Positions 10,834 through 23,574 of a DNA stretch of 64,000 nt are shown here, piece after piece; positions within the stretch are counted from its first letter, which is position 1; each line of letters starts with the position of its first letter. The notes beneath the pieces were generated by a model. The model was given only the letters and a program-made list of their open reading frames with translations. It did not search any database and was not told where the DNA came from. The stretch is from Hirudinaria manillensis (Eukaryota > Annelida > Clitellata > Hirudinida > Hirudinidae): the NCBI GenBank assembly GCA_034509925.1, contig CM067533.1:3424535-3488534 (forward strand). The letters run 5' to 3'. Position numbers and translations under genes: made by a program.

Positions 10834-13800
10834 ATGCCTCGAGAAATTATAACACTACAACTCGGACAATGTGGAAACCAAAGTTAGTTTTTCTAGGTTC
10901 TAATTATGCTTAGGGGATTTCTATTTTTTAAGAGTCAATTCATTATTTAATCATACGAATGAACGGATCTAGCGATTGTTTGTCCGACTCTATTTTAATT
11001 GGTAATATGACCTTAATTTTTCTTACGAATCATCAACATGATTGTGGACGATTGTGGGTTGAATTTCCAATGTTTTTTATTATATTACGCACAGCTTTTT
11101 ATATGGCACCATAAAATTGTTCGGTTTTAAGTATTCAAATTGTAGAATGTTATGATTATCTATGAAATATCTACAAAAAATATTTGGAATAAGAGCAATA
11201 TAATTTGGATAGGCCAGCTAAGCTAGAATATTGATTTGACTGATAGAATCATGGAAGTAATTATTCATATGAATTTTGCTTATCTCAAAATGTCACCAGG
11301 TTACTTGAATTACAATGTTAGGGGCCGCCTAAAGATTTTAATATGTAAAAAAGTGGTTCCATTAGAGAGATGATGGATTTAAGTTATTATCCAAGAAAAC
11401 AGCAGAACGTTTGCTTCAGCAAAATAGTAATTCGCTATAACAATAGTTGGCACAGAACTGACTGAATGTCAGTTTGGTTCAACTTTAGATATTACACAAC
11501 TTGTAAGTGACGTCAAAATAACTGAAATCTAGCCAAACAAGTTGATTCAGATGGACTGGCTAATCTAGTAGCAGAAGATTTTAAAAATAAAATATTTGTA
11601 GACACAATAAAGAACTCTGTTTACTTATTTAAGGTATGAGTTAGCTGAGGTGGTTATGTTCATGCATATAAGTTTTATGAAAGATCATTCTCATGAGATT
11701 GATATTAGACAAGATATCTGGCAAGATATTAGGTTGTAACTCTGATTGAAATTTTCTTGGAACAGAGAAGTCAATAAGTTAGTTTAGGTTTCAGATTGCT
11801 GAAGCCTGTGTTCACGTCCGTGTGTTAACGTAGGACTAAAGAATTACTTTCTATTGCAAAAAATGTGTGCAGCTTTATCCCAGTTCATCTTATTACTAGC
11901 CAAACTCAGTCAAAGTACATTATGATGACATTAAGATTATTATTGATATAAGCTTAATGTTAAGAGTGTACTCTGAATTGGCTTCAACTTCCTTGTTTTC
12001 CTCAGTTGGCATGGAGTTTTGGAAGCAACTCTGTGCAGAACATGGCATCAGTCCAGGTATGGCTCAATCTAGGATTTTTCTTTTGATTGATCTGAATTGA
12101 ATATTTCATAGCAATTTATCCAATCCTTTTTTAAAAATAAATTACTTGTTAATTCTAAGAGGGAACTTTGGAAGATTATGCTATGGAAGGAAACGACAGG
12201 AAGGACGTCTTCTTCTATCAGGTAGGCCTTGAAACGTCTGGCGTTCGTTGCCACGACGACGGTTCCCGCATCCCGTCTTTTTCTCCTCCAGGCGGACGAC
12301 GAGCATTACGTCCCGAGGGCCGTCCTGCTGGACCTCGAACCGAGGGTCATCAACACCATCTTGAACTCGCCGTACTCGAAACTCTACAACACCGAGAACG
12401 TTTACGTGTCCAAGGACGGAGGAGGAGCGGGCAACAACTGGGCTCACGGATACGACCAGGCGAGCGGCTTATAATTCCGTTTTGGCAGCACGTCTTTGGA
12501 TGAGTAATCGTTGATGGTAGAAAGAGATACTTAACTTAATACAAATTATCATAAACGGATGTCATACAAATTGAATGAAGTGTAACTCTGTGATAGAGTA
12601 TGACAGGTTTGTATGCATGCACATGTGTTCGTGCACGTGTGAACGTACTGACCGAAGTGGTAAAAATGCAGGGTGAACATCACCACGAGGAAGTGTTCGA
12701 CATCATCGAGAGGGAAGCAGACGGAAGCGACAGTTTGGAAGGTTTCGTCATCTGCCACTCGATCGCAGGAGGAACGGGTTCAGGAATGGGTTCCTACATC
12801 CTGGAGAGACTGAACGATAGGTTGACTGCCTTCGGTTGATGAGGATGTTCACTCGATTCCCATACAAGATGTTAAGAAGTTGTTAATATTTATGAGTTAA
12901 TTAACATAATTTGCATCGACGTCTCCAGGTTCCCGAAGAAGCTCATCCAGACCTATTCCGTCTTTCCGAATCAGGAGGAAATTTCCGACGTGGTCGTTCA
13001 ACCGTACAATTCTCTGTTGACCCTCAAGAGACTGACGCTCAATGCAGACTGCGTGGTGGGTTTGCTTTTGCTGGATCTTAATGACAGTAAAAAGTATTTT
13101 AGGAGGGAATGTATTTTCTAGGATTTTATCTTGTTTTTGTTTAAATGAAGCTTAAATCAACCTTCACGTTTGCAAATTGAGGGGAGTGTGGTTGTGTCGT
13201 TCAATTTGATCGATTGTTGTTCAGGTTCGAACGTAAGAACGTTCGATGTAAGAGTGGTATCAATGGTTGTGTTGTGTTGTGTTTGCAGCCTGTTATTGAA
13301 TTGGCAGAGATATTACATGCATCTTTACTCTTTGGTAAAATGGTTATTGAAAAGTGTTGTTTCTGGTGTTCTTGTGGTGCTTTGTAAATGATTTTAATTG
13401 GTCATTTGATTTGATTGAGTTTAATTTTATTTAATTACAATTATATTTTATTTAAGTACAATTATATTTTATTTAATTACAATTATATTTTATTTAATTA
13501 CAATTATATTTTATTTTCCTACCAACTTTAAGCTTGCTATTTTTTAGGTTATCCTAAAATATAACTATTTCTTTTATGTTTTGTTTAATGTTAACATAGG
13601 AACCTCCGATATTCATTTTTTTGATATTCTCACAAAAGATATTTTAAATCACATCAGGTCGTACTGGACAACACCGCTCTCCACAGGATCGCAGCCGAGC
13701 GACTGCAAATGGAAAACCCGACGTTTGCGCAGATCAACCACCTGGTGAGTCGAAAAGGGGATCGACACCAACACCCCCAAATCCTAACTAAGTTTGAAAA

Positions 13801-15380
13801 GGAGTTTTGAGTTTGACAACGAGACACGACTTTGTAGGTGTCCACCGTCATGTCTGTGTGCACTGCAACGCTGAGATACCCCGGTTACATGAACAACGAC
13901 CTCATCGGGCTGATAGCATCTCTGATCCCCACTCCGAGACTCCACTTCCTCATGACCGGTTACACGCCCCTGGCCACGGACGCAAACGTGAGCTTCGCAT
14001 CCTAACGAAAAGATTGTTCTTCTTTTCATTCATTCGTTCAATCGATGTCGCTTGCAGACCGTGAGCGTCCGCAAAACGACGGTTTTCGACGTCATGAGGA
14101 GACTCCTTCAGCCGAAGAACATGATGGTCTCAACACCTGTCAGTAGGCAGGCCAACCACTGCTACATTTCCATCTTGAACATCATCCAAGGCGAAGTGGA
14201 TCCAACTCAGGTCGGACATTTACTCGTTGCTGCTGTTGTAATTTATTTCTGTCAATTCAAGTGTTTGGTTTATGTTAAGAGACTCATTGATTACCATCTC
14301 ACATAATAATATAAGGAATATTGTGTTGTTTTGTTCTGATATCCAATTACCTTAATAATCTTTTAAATCTTTTAATCCTCAATAATTTGTTTGAGTTATG
14401 AGCATTGCCTTGGATTGAGATGATAATAATTTTTGCACGATTCCAATGTTTTTTGTTTTCATTCTCCACCGACTCGATTACATCATTGCATCGCTTATAA
14501 GCTGATAAGATAATGGTTCCCAATGGATACAAATGTTTACAATCTGCTCAAACCTGTTCACTTCTATTGGATGTCATTCATCAACATTGAGTGCTTATTT
14601 CATTTGCGTCCTGCATAAACACGGCTCGTGCCGTGTGCATTGTTTGAGATCTTTTGCCAATATTTTTGCACAATATGTTTATAAATATTTAAAAACCATT
14701 ATAAAGTGTCGTCGTTATTTTATGAATTCATGCGACGCAAAGTGCATGGACGATAAACTATTGCAGGTCCACAAAAGCCTGCAAAGGATCCGAGAGAGAA
14801 AGTTGGCGCAGTTCATTCCTTGGGGACCTGCGAGCATCCAGGTGGCGCTGTCCAGGAAGTCGCCTTATATTCAGTCTGCAAACAGGGTCAGCGGACTCAT
14901 GCTGGCCAATCACACGAGCATCTCCACCGTTAGTTGTTTTTTGTTGTTGCAGGAGTGGATGAAAAGTAGTCTGATCATTGCGATCTGTCTCGGTCCTACA
15001 TATTCCTTATATTATTTATGAAAACGTTCTGCTGAATGGCATGCTAATTGTGATTATCTTGTTAATAATTTACAAGATTTTAAATAATTTCTGGATAAGA
15101 AACAAAAAGTAAACAAATTAATTCATAAACTGTCCTTATCTCAAGAAAAAAAAAATTCCCATCAAAGTTGCATAAATTTTTCTTCAAGCTCTTCGAGAGG
15201 TGCCTGCGTCAATATGACAAACTGAGGAAGAGGGAAGCTTTCTTGGATCAGTTCAAAAAGATGGCCGTGTTCAAGGACAACTTGGATGAATTCGATTCCT
15301 CCAGGGAAGTTCTTCAGTCGCTCATAGACGAATACCAGGCCGCAACCACTCCTGAATACATCTCCTGGGGTTCACAATGA
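10834..15380 (+). CDS. TUBG1: gamma-tubulin, 11 exons
   Basis: Exons: 10834-10882, 12006-12056, 12160-12221, 12292-12459, 12672-12820, 12929-13055, 13658-13744, 13838-13987, 14058-14210, 14767-14928, 15189-15380. They join in frame to 449 residues, against 451 in human. The product starts [20 protein letters not shown], has the GTP-binding glycine loop GGTGSGMGS from residue 143, and ends EYISWGSQ. Gamma-tubulin forms ring complexes with GCP proteins and nucleates microtubules at centrosomes and basal bodies. Conservation with vertebrate gamma-tubulin is very high along the whole length. All introns are GT-AG except intron 4, whose donor after Q110 reads GCGAGC, making it a GC-AG intron. Intron 6 holds a 21-bp tandem repeat. 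A poly(A) signal follows at 15481. Confidence 0.97.
13430..13513. repeat. 21-bp tandem repeat, 4 copies
   Basis: Four head-to-tail units of TTTAATTACAATTATATTTTA with one to two differences, within intron 6 of gamma-tubulin. Confidence 0.85.
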
Positions 15381-16669
15381 GATGGCTTTGTTTACCTCCG
15401 AGTACCTATATTTAGCCGGCTATTTTTGGTTTTTTCAGACTGCTGTGTCTCATTTTTCGGCTATCGGCAGATTATTCGAAAATAAATGCGCGCGTTTGTT
15501 TCAGTTGAATTTTTGGAGCAACGATCGGCCTTTATGGTCATCCTTTTAATCAGAGTTTTTGATCTGCTTGCGGATGCTTGGTCAGCGAATGATTTGAAGA
15601 ATAGATGGACATCAGCGGTCATCTCTTTTTGAAGCCTTGGATGCACAAAAAGGGAATTGGTAAAATTGGTGTTATTTAGCAGATGTCTTATGTTCATAAT
15701 TTCAAACAGCTGCGTACTTGTGGCTACAGGAAATGTGCAGCATACTGATTGCTATTTGGCACAATATCAAATATCAACAGGTTCGTGAACCGCAGCACAA
15801 GAAGGAAACTCGGAGCCGAGAGTGGAATTTCCATGCTTGGTTTTGCACTTTGGCAGCAATTTGATCGATTCTTACAAAGCCGTTAACTACGGCATCGCGA
15901 GACAAATTTTAACAAACACAGGGACAAGGAAATAGCAGCAACATTGGTTTGCTGTTTTTATTTGCAAAACATTTGGAGGAAGGAATTATTTAAACTCGGT
16001 GCAACCGGCCACCAGGCGAGCGCAGTGCAGAGCCGACGCAAAGACTTCTGCACTCGAAACCATAATAATACTATGATATCACGGACGTTAAGTTATTGCC
16101 AAATAACTCTAAGAAGCAAGCACGCTCGGCTTTAGTGGAAAAATCGAAACGGATCTAAACCCGAACGAATGTCACGAGAAAATCTGTACAAGAACAGCAG
16201 CAATCTCGACGTGTTGATATATTTATATAAATATTTATAACGATCGCAGAGAGCAACCCCACGGTTTCAACGTCGATGCTCCGAAAGCACCGAAGAATGG
16301 AATGTTCGCATCAAACAAACTGGCAGAATTCACAGGGAGAGCAAAAGGTGAAGGACGCAAAATTTTCAAACCGAGGACGTCCGCAAGAAATTATGCTCGA
16401 AAAGTGAAAAGTAGAATTAGATTTCAAAGCAGGTTGGCAGTGCATGAAAATATAATCAATTTTTTTTTACTGATGAGAAGCAAAAAGAAATAAGTTTAAT
16501 ACTTCAGGTGACTCGAACAGGTTTTAAGTAGTTCAAGGTGAGCACTGAACATCTAAAAGTGTAAAAAAAACAACAACAACGACAACAATCACTTGTGTTA
16601 GTCTTTTTGGGGAACGATGCAGAAAAAGGCAAAAGTTTGAAGAAAAGCCGCATTCTCGAGGAATTCCGT
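15381..16669. other. convergent intergenic region (3' ends of gamma-tubulin and DNAJB6-like)
   Basis: Contains the 3' untranslated regions of two convergent genes. The first 120 bases belong to gamma-tubulin. Around 15500-16450 the composition is less AT-rich, but neither strand shows a recognisable protein. Confidence 0.4.
15481..15486 (+). terminator. poly(A) signal of gamma-tubulin
   Basis: AATAAA 101 bases after the stop codon, followed by a T/G-containing stretch. Spacing is typical. Confidence 0.6.
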
Positions 16670-19600
16670 TCACTTGTAATCGATGGCTTCGGGAACCCCG
16701 TTAACGGTTTTGGATTTCAAAACTCCGTTCTCTTCGACTGTCACCGTCTCGACTCCGTCCTTGATGATCCTGGAATGAAATGGCTTTTTAAAGTCACTCG
16801 ACGCACGTCGATCTGCGAGTAACCGAAGTGAAATCAAATAAATCTTAATGAACAAAAACAAAAAAATAAAATAAAAAGATCCTTTCCATCACAACATTCA
16901 TTTGAACACTTCAAAGCACGGACAATAAAAGAGATTAAAAATTGATTTCCCATCATAAAAGAAATTAAAAAGAACGTCGTTAAGAACACCATCAGAGGAC
17001 GATCAGACCTCTTGGTTACAATTTTCTTTCCGTTGGTGATGGTGGTTGATGTTGAAGTAGATGTCATATTCGCTCCTCCGAATCCACCCATGAACATGTC
17101 TGATGATGAACTGCATCGTTTTGGATGGCAATTATTATGAGCAACTCATTGGGGACATCAATAACAAGAGATAGGCAAAGTTAACTGATTAAAATAAGCA
17201 GAATTAATCGATTAACGAGAACAAGGCGAAGTTACCCGTTTGAAGCGAACAGCATGGACAAGCCCTGTCCAAAGCCTGTCAAACAAGTGAATGAACTTTG
17301 ATTACGATATTGCATGCATAAATAAAGCAATCATTTCAAATTAAATTTATCAAAAAACTTATGTAGTAAACTTCAAGAAACTTGACTAGAAAGCAACGAT
17401 AAAATGATTAAGAAATGAATCCGAGGCTGAGAATCCCGAGAATGATCGACAGAAGGAAACGACGAACGAAACTTAAAAACAAACGAAAGACATAAGATTC
17501 CAACCTGAATCAGAGAAAGGATCGCGACCCCCGAAGAAATCCCTGAAGACTTCGAACGGATCCCTGAAACCACCGAAGCCAAAGGCAAATCCAAAGTCAT
17601 CGCGATCCCTGCTCGGTCCGGACGGTCCATTGGCCAGACCCTCCTCCCCGTACGTGTCGTAAATTTCTCTCTTCTGCTCTGTTCGATCACGGACATCACG
17701 AATTAACCTTTTCTTTTTTGGTGCATTAATGATGGACGATTGGCCATAAATCGTGGTCGACTTGAAAATTTATTATTAACATGCGATAAAATTTCATTTG
17801 ATAAAATCTAGGAGCTCGACTTTCATGATGTCTTGCTCATCCACCCGTGCACGTGCACGAGATAAGCAGCAGATAAACATTTTATAAATAAATTGCATAA
17901 AATTCAACCATGAATTAATGCTATAATTATAATGAATTCAACAATAGTCTGGCAACATTCAATCTCTTTTTTTTAATTCAAGGCCAAATGAAAGCAATTG
18001 CTGGACTCATCTGTTGCAATCAACAAGGGAACATACTCCAATGGTTTCAGATGCGTACATGCACACACGCACGCGTATGTGAATGCACACACGCACGCGT
18101 ATGTGAATGCACACAGACAGGAAGGCAAGAGAGAGACAGTAACAACAAAGTGAAACATGCTGTAAACAGCTTGTGTCCTCTTAAAGAAACATTGAACGAT
18201 GTTTAGGAATGAGAACAATGCATTCTACGGATCGATCAACAATCGTCGGAACATTTATATCGAAATGGCGACGTATTTTTTTTACAATAACCATCAAATT
18301 TTGAAAGATATGCTTCGAGAATTTCAAAATTTTCATCAAAGTTTTTAATCAGCCATAAATTGTTTGCACTCTGCAAGTTGTATGTTCCACAAATTTGCCT
18401 TATCATCAAAAAAGATACTAATAACATATGCAAATCAGTGGGAAGGATTGAAAGGTATGCCCTTACTATCAGAAAGAATTTCATAAGCATTTGAGATCTC
18501 CTTAAATTTCCTTTCGGCTTCTTCTTGATTTCCAGGGTTTTTGTCCGGATGCCATCTCAGAGCCTGCTTTCTATAACTGTAAGAAATAACAACGAGAAAT
18601 AACACGAGAGGAATATGATCACAAGTTCGGCAAGAATTTATAAACACAAACACGACCCATGCGTGCACTCCAACCCCTTCGTGAACAAATGCTTCCTATT
18701 CACACACCAACTGTGAGGAAAATGATAATGATAATGACAATAGAAATGATTGCATTATTGGCCTTTTCAGAACAACAAATCAAAATACTATTAAAAGCAA
18801 AAATAAGGATGATTTGAATGCACTTATTTGGAAATATAACCAAAGATGATTACAATATGCTTATTATTGGATGTACTGGCAGGATGCTCTACAACATCCA
18901 CGGACTTATGGTTTCTGCGAGAGAATATCACAGCAGCAAAAAACATGGAAATGAGACCCAGTCAAGCATGACAGGCAGACGTGTCCATACCTGTCTTGTA
19001 CTCATTGCCCACCAAAGCCACAAGTTTGCTCTCTTTTGATTGTCCAATCATATGAAAAGTGCTTATCAATAATTATCCTTCCTGATTATTATGGCCATGC
19101 AATAATTATGTTACTAGGTGGTTATTTAGGCACAGATGATTGAGTTCAAACAGCTAAACACAGACATCACAAATTTTAATTGTTTATGGAGAATTTCCAA
19201 TAAACGATTGGAAAATGCAAGTCTGCCCCGAAGTCTGGCATTTCTTAATAACATTTTGCAGAATATGAAGTGCTTAAAATATTTTTTAATCGTGCAATGA
19301 TTTACATCACTCCACAGCATTTTTGTAAGTTGCTTATGACTCATATTTGATGGCTTTTACATCATTTATCTTCTTGATGACACTGAAATTGCTTAGCTTT
19401 ATTGAAAGCTGAAGAACTTCATTCACTGAAAGTTTTTCCTCTTTTAATGTAATTTATTTCCTTTAAAAAAAGAATTTTCAAACATATAAAAAGAAAGCTG
19501 AGTCCTCAAATTCCTCAAACTTAAATAAAAAAATAATGCTAATTGATGGACAACATGCTTTTGGCAGAATAACTCCTGCTAAACACAATAAATATTTAAT

Positions 19601-19823
19601 CTATTTAATAGAAACTATGGCCAACTACTTGACGAAAAACATAAGTTAATGTAAGATATTCTAGACAAGAATAAACTTGTGTGCAAACTTACTTATTTAT
19701 TGTTAATATAGAGAATAAATTCAAAGTCCAAAAATAATCTTAAAATACTCACGCTTTTTTTATGTCACTAAGAGAGGCATTTCTCGAAACTCCGAGAAGT
19801 TTATAGTAATCCCTCTCAGACAT
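16670..19823 (-). CDS. DNAJB6: DnaJ co-chaperone, DNAJB6/DNAJB2 type, 6 exons
   Basis: Exons in transcript order: 19823-19753, 18576-18467, 17678-17505, 17275-17236, 17110-17009, 16769-16670; they join in frame to 198 residues. Residues 1-70 are a J domain starting [20 protein letters not shown], with the HPD motif at 33-35 that stimulates Hsp70 ATPase, and ending [17 protein letters not shown] glycine/phenylalanine region follows ([18 protein letters not shown], then FFGGRDPF). The C-terminal part resembles DNAJB6: a serine/threonine-rich strand ([16 protein letters not shown]) and a final strand with [22 protein letters not shown]6 with Hsp70 suppresses aggregation of polyglutamine and amyloid proteins; the serine/threonine run matters for that activity. 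At 198 residues it is close to the short vertebrate isoform. The first ATG gives a standard J-domain N-terminus. Confidence 0.93.
18060..18114. repeat. 24-bp tandem repeat, about 2.3 copies
   Basis: Two identical units of a CA-rich sequence containing CACGCACGCGTATGTGAA plus a partial third, inside intron 2 of the DnaJ gene. Confidence 0.8.
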
Positions 19824-21683
19824 TTTTCAAATCACCTGCCTTGTAATAATTATTACTTGTTAGGAATTATTAAGCGCATTCAATAGCCATCGCCTGCGCA
19901 AAAAAAAAGCTTTATTACGAACAACAAATCTTTATCGAGCAATAGATACAATCCCCCTGTGTGCAGCCTTTAAACTTAGCGATTAGCAATAACGTGCATC
20001 GGAGCTAATATTGTCATAGCTGTCTCGGATAGGCTCTGCCAATTTCATAGAAAAATAATGATAATAGAATTTTCCACGATGCGCAATAAAATAATACACT
20101 GAAACTCTGCACACCTAAAAACTCCTTTTAAAACTATTAAGCAACGATGCCCGCGCAAGCGCTAGCGCTTACTAAACTCTCCTGAAACTCAACACGAAAA
20201 TAGAACGCAGCAGAAACTTATAAACTCGAATAATATGATGACAGCTACTATAAATAAAAGTGAAAAAATCCCGATGTTATTGAAAGAGTCATCATTCAAA
20301 GCCACGGAAGTTTTAGAACGCAATTAGAAACTCCCACATATAAATGCACGTATAATGCAGCATCATCATATTATCATAACCTTCAATAAATACAAAAATT
20401 TATTTACTTGCTACTAAAGTAACAACATAACGACTTTTCTCAACAGATGACGTCAGTGTTCTTAGAAAATAATGCGGTTTCTTAGTTTTAGATTTTAGAC
20501 ATTGACTTATTATTATGGGATCTTAGAATTTCTTCTATCACACAATTTTTTCATTTTTAGATTGTTCTAAATATCATATGCATTCTTTATTAAATGTTTT
20601 CAATGTTTTACATTTAATAAATGCAATTTCAAAAAAATCATCTTTTTGTCATTTAGATATGTATTTGTTGAAAAGACGTTAGACGCGATATAACTGTCAA
20701 ATTTATAATATTTTATAGCACAAAATTAAAAATATAAGCCTTTAAATATTAATAAAGTACATTACGCTGAGTACAAATATGAATCAAAACCTTATACATT
20801 ATAAACAACTTTATGGATGTTGACCTTATTATTACAACCCAAATGTTGTTGTTTCCAATACAAACAAATACAAACTGTGAATAAGATTAATATTAATCAA
20901 TTCAAAGGGTATTACGACATCAAGGCTTCAAGGAGGCGCAGAGGATCAGATGTACTGTGACAGAGATTGATATGGTAGCGGAGATAAGGTGGATTAGAGA
21001 ACGAAAGATGATTAAGTATGAATTTTGAATGGTAGTGGTGGATGGGTAAACAGTGCAATTGCTATCAGATCTAATTTGGCTGAAATTGAATGATATAATA
21101 ACTTTGCTTTTTTTTGTGTGTGGGCGACCTGGGATGAAAGTATATTCAATCTTTAAATTAAATATTTAAATACATTTTCCCAGGGTCGCCATTCCTTTGC
21201 CTTGTGTTCTATATCAGCAGTACGATAAGGACGTTATACAAATGATCGATTAAGAAGTGCCTGTTATATTATAATCATATCCTAGTTGGCTTCACAACGT
21301 ACTCAAAAGTTCGGCTAAATTCACACTCACAGTAAACAAAAACACAAGAAAAAATATATTATTTTTGTTGGTGAAATGTGTAAAAGCCCTAAAAATAACT
21401 TAAAACTGAAAAAGGAAAAAGTAAGAAAAGTACTTAGTTATATATATTTAATTAAAGTGTTAATTAACGGATGCCTGTGCTCTAAAATTTTTATAACATC
21501 GGTCAGTTTTCATAGATCACATTTCGACCGGGAAATGCACTTTGTTACTTTGTGCGGTCCCAATGAAATTGGGGCAGAGTGTCAAAGATGGGTCTCGAAT
21601 ATTTTAGCAGGGACGCAAATAGATACCCTTTTCCAAATGCTGCAGAGGCTGAAACGTTCAAACAATCTTCACTTAAAATAACG
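19824..21683. other. intergenic upstream of the DnaJ gene
   Basis: AT-rich. Holds a perfect 14-bp palindrome AAGCGCTAGCGCTT at 20157-20170 and a full cAMP-response-element consensus TGACGTCA at 20448-20455, 334 and 625 bases upstream of the DnaJ start codon. An open frame at 21376-21681 has no similarity I recognise. Confidence 0.35.
20448..20455. promoter_or_regulatory. candidate CRE/ATF site TGACGTCA
   Basis: Exact palindromic consensus bound by CREB/ATF bZIP factors, about 600 bases upstream of the DnaJ-type co-chaperone. An 8-mer is expected roughly once per 65 kb by chance, so the site is suggestive only. Confidence 0.25.
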
Positions 21684-21757
21684 TATTCCAGTGTTGTATA
21701 AGGGTTAACAAGTTCTCTTCTTACAGTGGCAGCATGGGTTCGAATCCCGTTGGAACA
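21684..21757 (+). tRNA. degenerate tRNA-like sequence (tRNA pseudogene or tRNA-derived SINE fragment)
   Basis: A 74-base stretch folds as a tRNA in three of four arms. Acceptor strands TATTCCA and TGGAACA pair at six of seven positions; the D stem is TTGT/ACAA; the T arm is ATGGG-TTCGAAT-CCCGT, with an exact polymerase III B-box GGTTCGAATCC. The anticodon stem barely pairs, and the loop TTCTTAC would read CTT (lysine), which is not reliable. It is followed by CC. Canonical length with a broken anticodon arm suggests a decayed gene or the head of a SINE. Confidence 0.35.
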
Positions 21758-21759
21758 CC

Positions 21760-23574
21760 GCCAAAATCTAAGCTGTGCAATGAATATTAATAAGCGACAC
21801 CCTAAAACGATATTTTGCTTCTTTTTTCACACGCGCACTCTTGTTACAGGCTTGTACAGACTCAAACATCCATAAAATACCTGATTTGTCCTTATGGGAT
21901 TTAGGACATTATGGGGAGATTTAGGACATTGTTAATTATTAGATTGGTCTGAAATTTCTGACCAGTGGGACAATAATTTAAATTAACAATAGTTTAAAAG
22001 AGCTTGACATACTTTCTGGACAGCCTCTTAGAGTAATTCTTAGATAAGAAAAAGCAATCACTTGAAAGGGCACTTCAAAGTATTTTGCCTGAATGAGCAA
22101 TACTTTAAAAAATGTCAACACAAATTTGATATTTGATTTAAATGCCACAAGTCGATGGGTTGGGACCCTCCAAATAAGTTTTAAAGCACAAGGAATGATA
22201 ATGATTTCGTTCAAGTTTTAAAAAAAAATCCTGGAATCTAAATGCACTTTTAAGCTTCTCTGAGTCACTGAAGTTGATAAGTGTGCGACAGAGACCAAAA
22301 CATCCATCCAAGCATCGAGCATGGTTGGAGATTCCCATGCCCTCAAGCCGAGGTCAATCAACCCAAGCACAATTACCAGGTTCAGCAAAACCACCACCAA
22401 CAGAATGCTAATGACTGATCCTGTTCTTTCAACACAGATATTTAAACAAAGCCATTTTGCTTTTCTGACCCAGAAGTGCACCATTTCTGAGATGGTTAAG
22501 CTGATGTACTACTCCTTGTCCAATCACTTCATGGGTTCATGTGACCCTGTAAATAAACTCCACCGTGCCACCAAATTGTCATTCAATGATGCACCCAGAA
22601 ATTTATTGAGATATCTAGAGGCAAAAATACAGTATTCACAGTTATTGTGATCAAGTCATCAGCTACTAAGGTGATCAGAATACAGCAGCAATTGTCTCGA
22701 TTCCATAATACTTTCGAACCCAAATTCGTGGGTCGTCATTTCATAGGAAAATCTCGAAGTAACTGAAAACCACACAATTTTGTTATTTCAACTGAAGCCC
22801 AAATTTACTAGCACAATAGGGAAGGAAAAAATTCCACAGAAAATATTTTAGTGGCAATTCAGATGTTCTAAATTATCTAAATTAGCAATTATCAATAAAT
22901 GGTTACGTAGAAAAATTTGAACAATTTCCAAGATGGCCAAACATAAATATCGTTCCCTCGAACGATTCGTTGCAACCTCGATGCGATTCGAGAATGTTCC
23001 TCGGCCGCGATCCGAGCCGACGAGTTAGAATTTAACTTCGAAACCGACGAGGATGTGAGAATAACTAATTACGAGATGAAGGAACTAAGCTAGAACTATG
23101 ACGATTCCCTTTGCTAGCCCAAAATGCCTACAGGCAGTTGGCCATAAAGTAGACTGATGTAGCATTAAAATGAAGTGATAATATGTGCATGCCAACCAGT
23201 CATAAACTCAAAAACATTGGTGGTCGTTAAAAAAACACGCCGGACCGCCAATCAACTTTTGTACATGATCGTTGCCAAGAAAAGAAACAAACAAACACTA
23301 TGCTGATGGAGACGAAGACGGGGAGGCAGGAGTGAGGATTGAAATTCAAAAAACATTTCCATTATAATTTCACAGGAAAATCACCCTAGCAAACAAAAGT
23401 GTTTCATACAATTCGAGGTTATTTTACAGTTACAGGGCTGGTACCTCACTCCATGTCAAATGTGGTGATTTTACATTAAATAAAGAAATCCAAGGACTTT
23501 CAGAGAACAAATCGTGGCAAATGCATTCAAACCCAATATTAAACGTATTCTGACGAATTCATCCGACCGGATCC
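21760..23574. other. intergenic, nothing recognised
   Basis: No coding similarity. Around 22960-23060 a short C+G-richer patch with several CGA/TCG steps stands out, of unknown meaning. The part nearest 23574 will be the 3' untranslated region of the PITP gene. Confidence 0.4.

Noticed and set aside
21376-21681. 101-residue ORF ending beside the tRNA-like sequence
   Set aside because: No recognisable similarity, lysine- and isoleucine-rich first half typical of AT-rich noise, and no splice context; left unannotated.
22218-22650. Overlapping ORFs on both strands near 22.3 kb
   Set aside because: Complementary frames of similar length, no motif, no compositional shift; the hydrophobic run on the minus strand is not enough to call a membrane protein.
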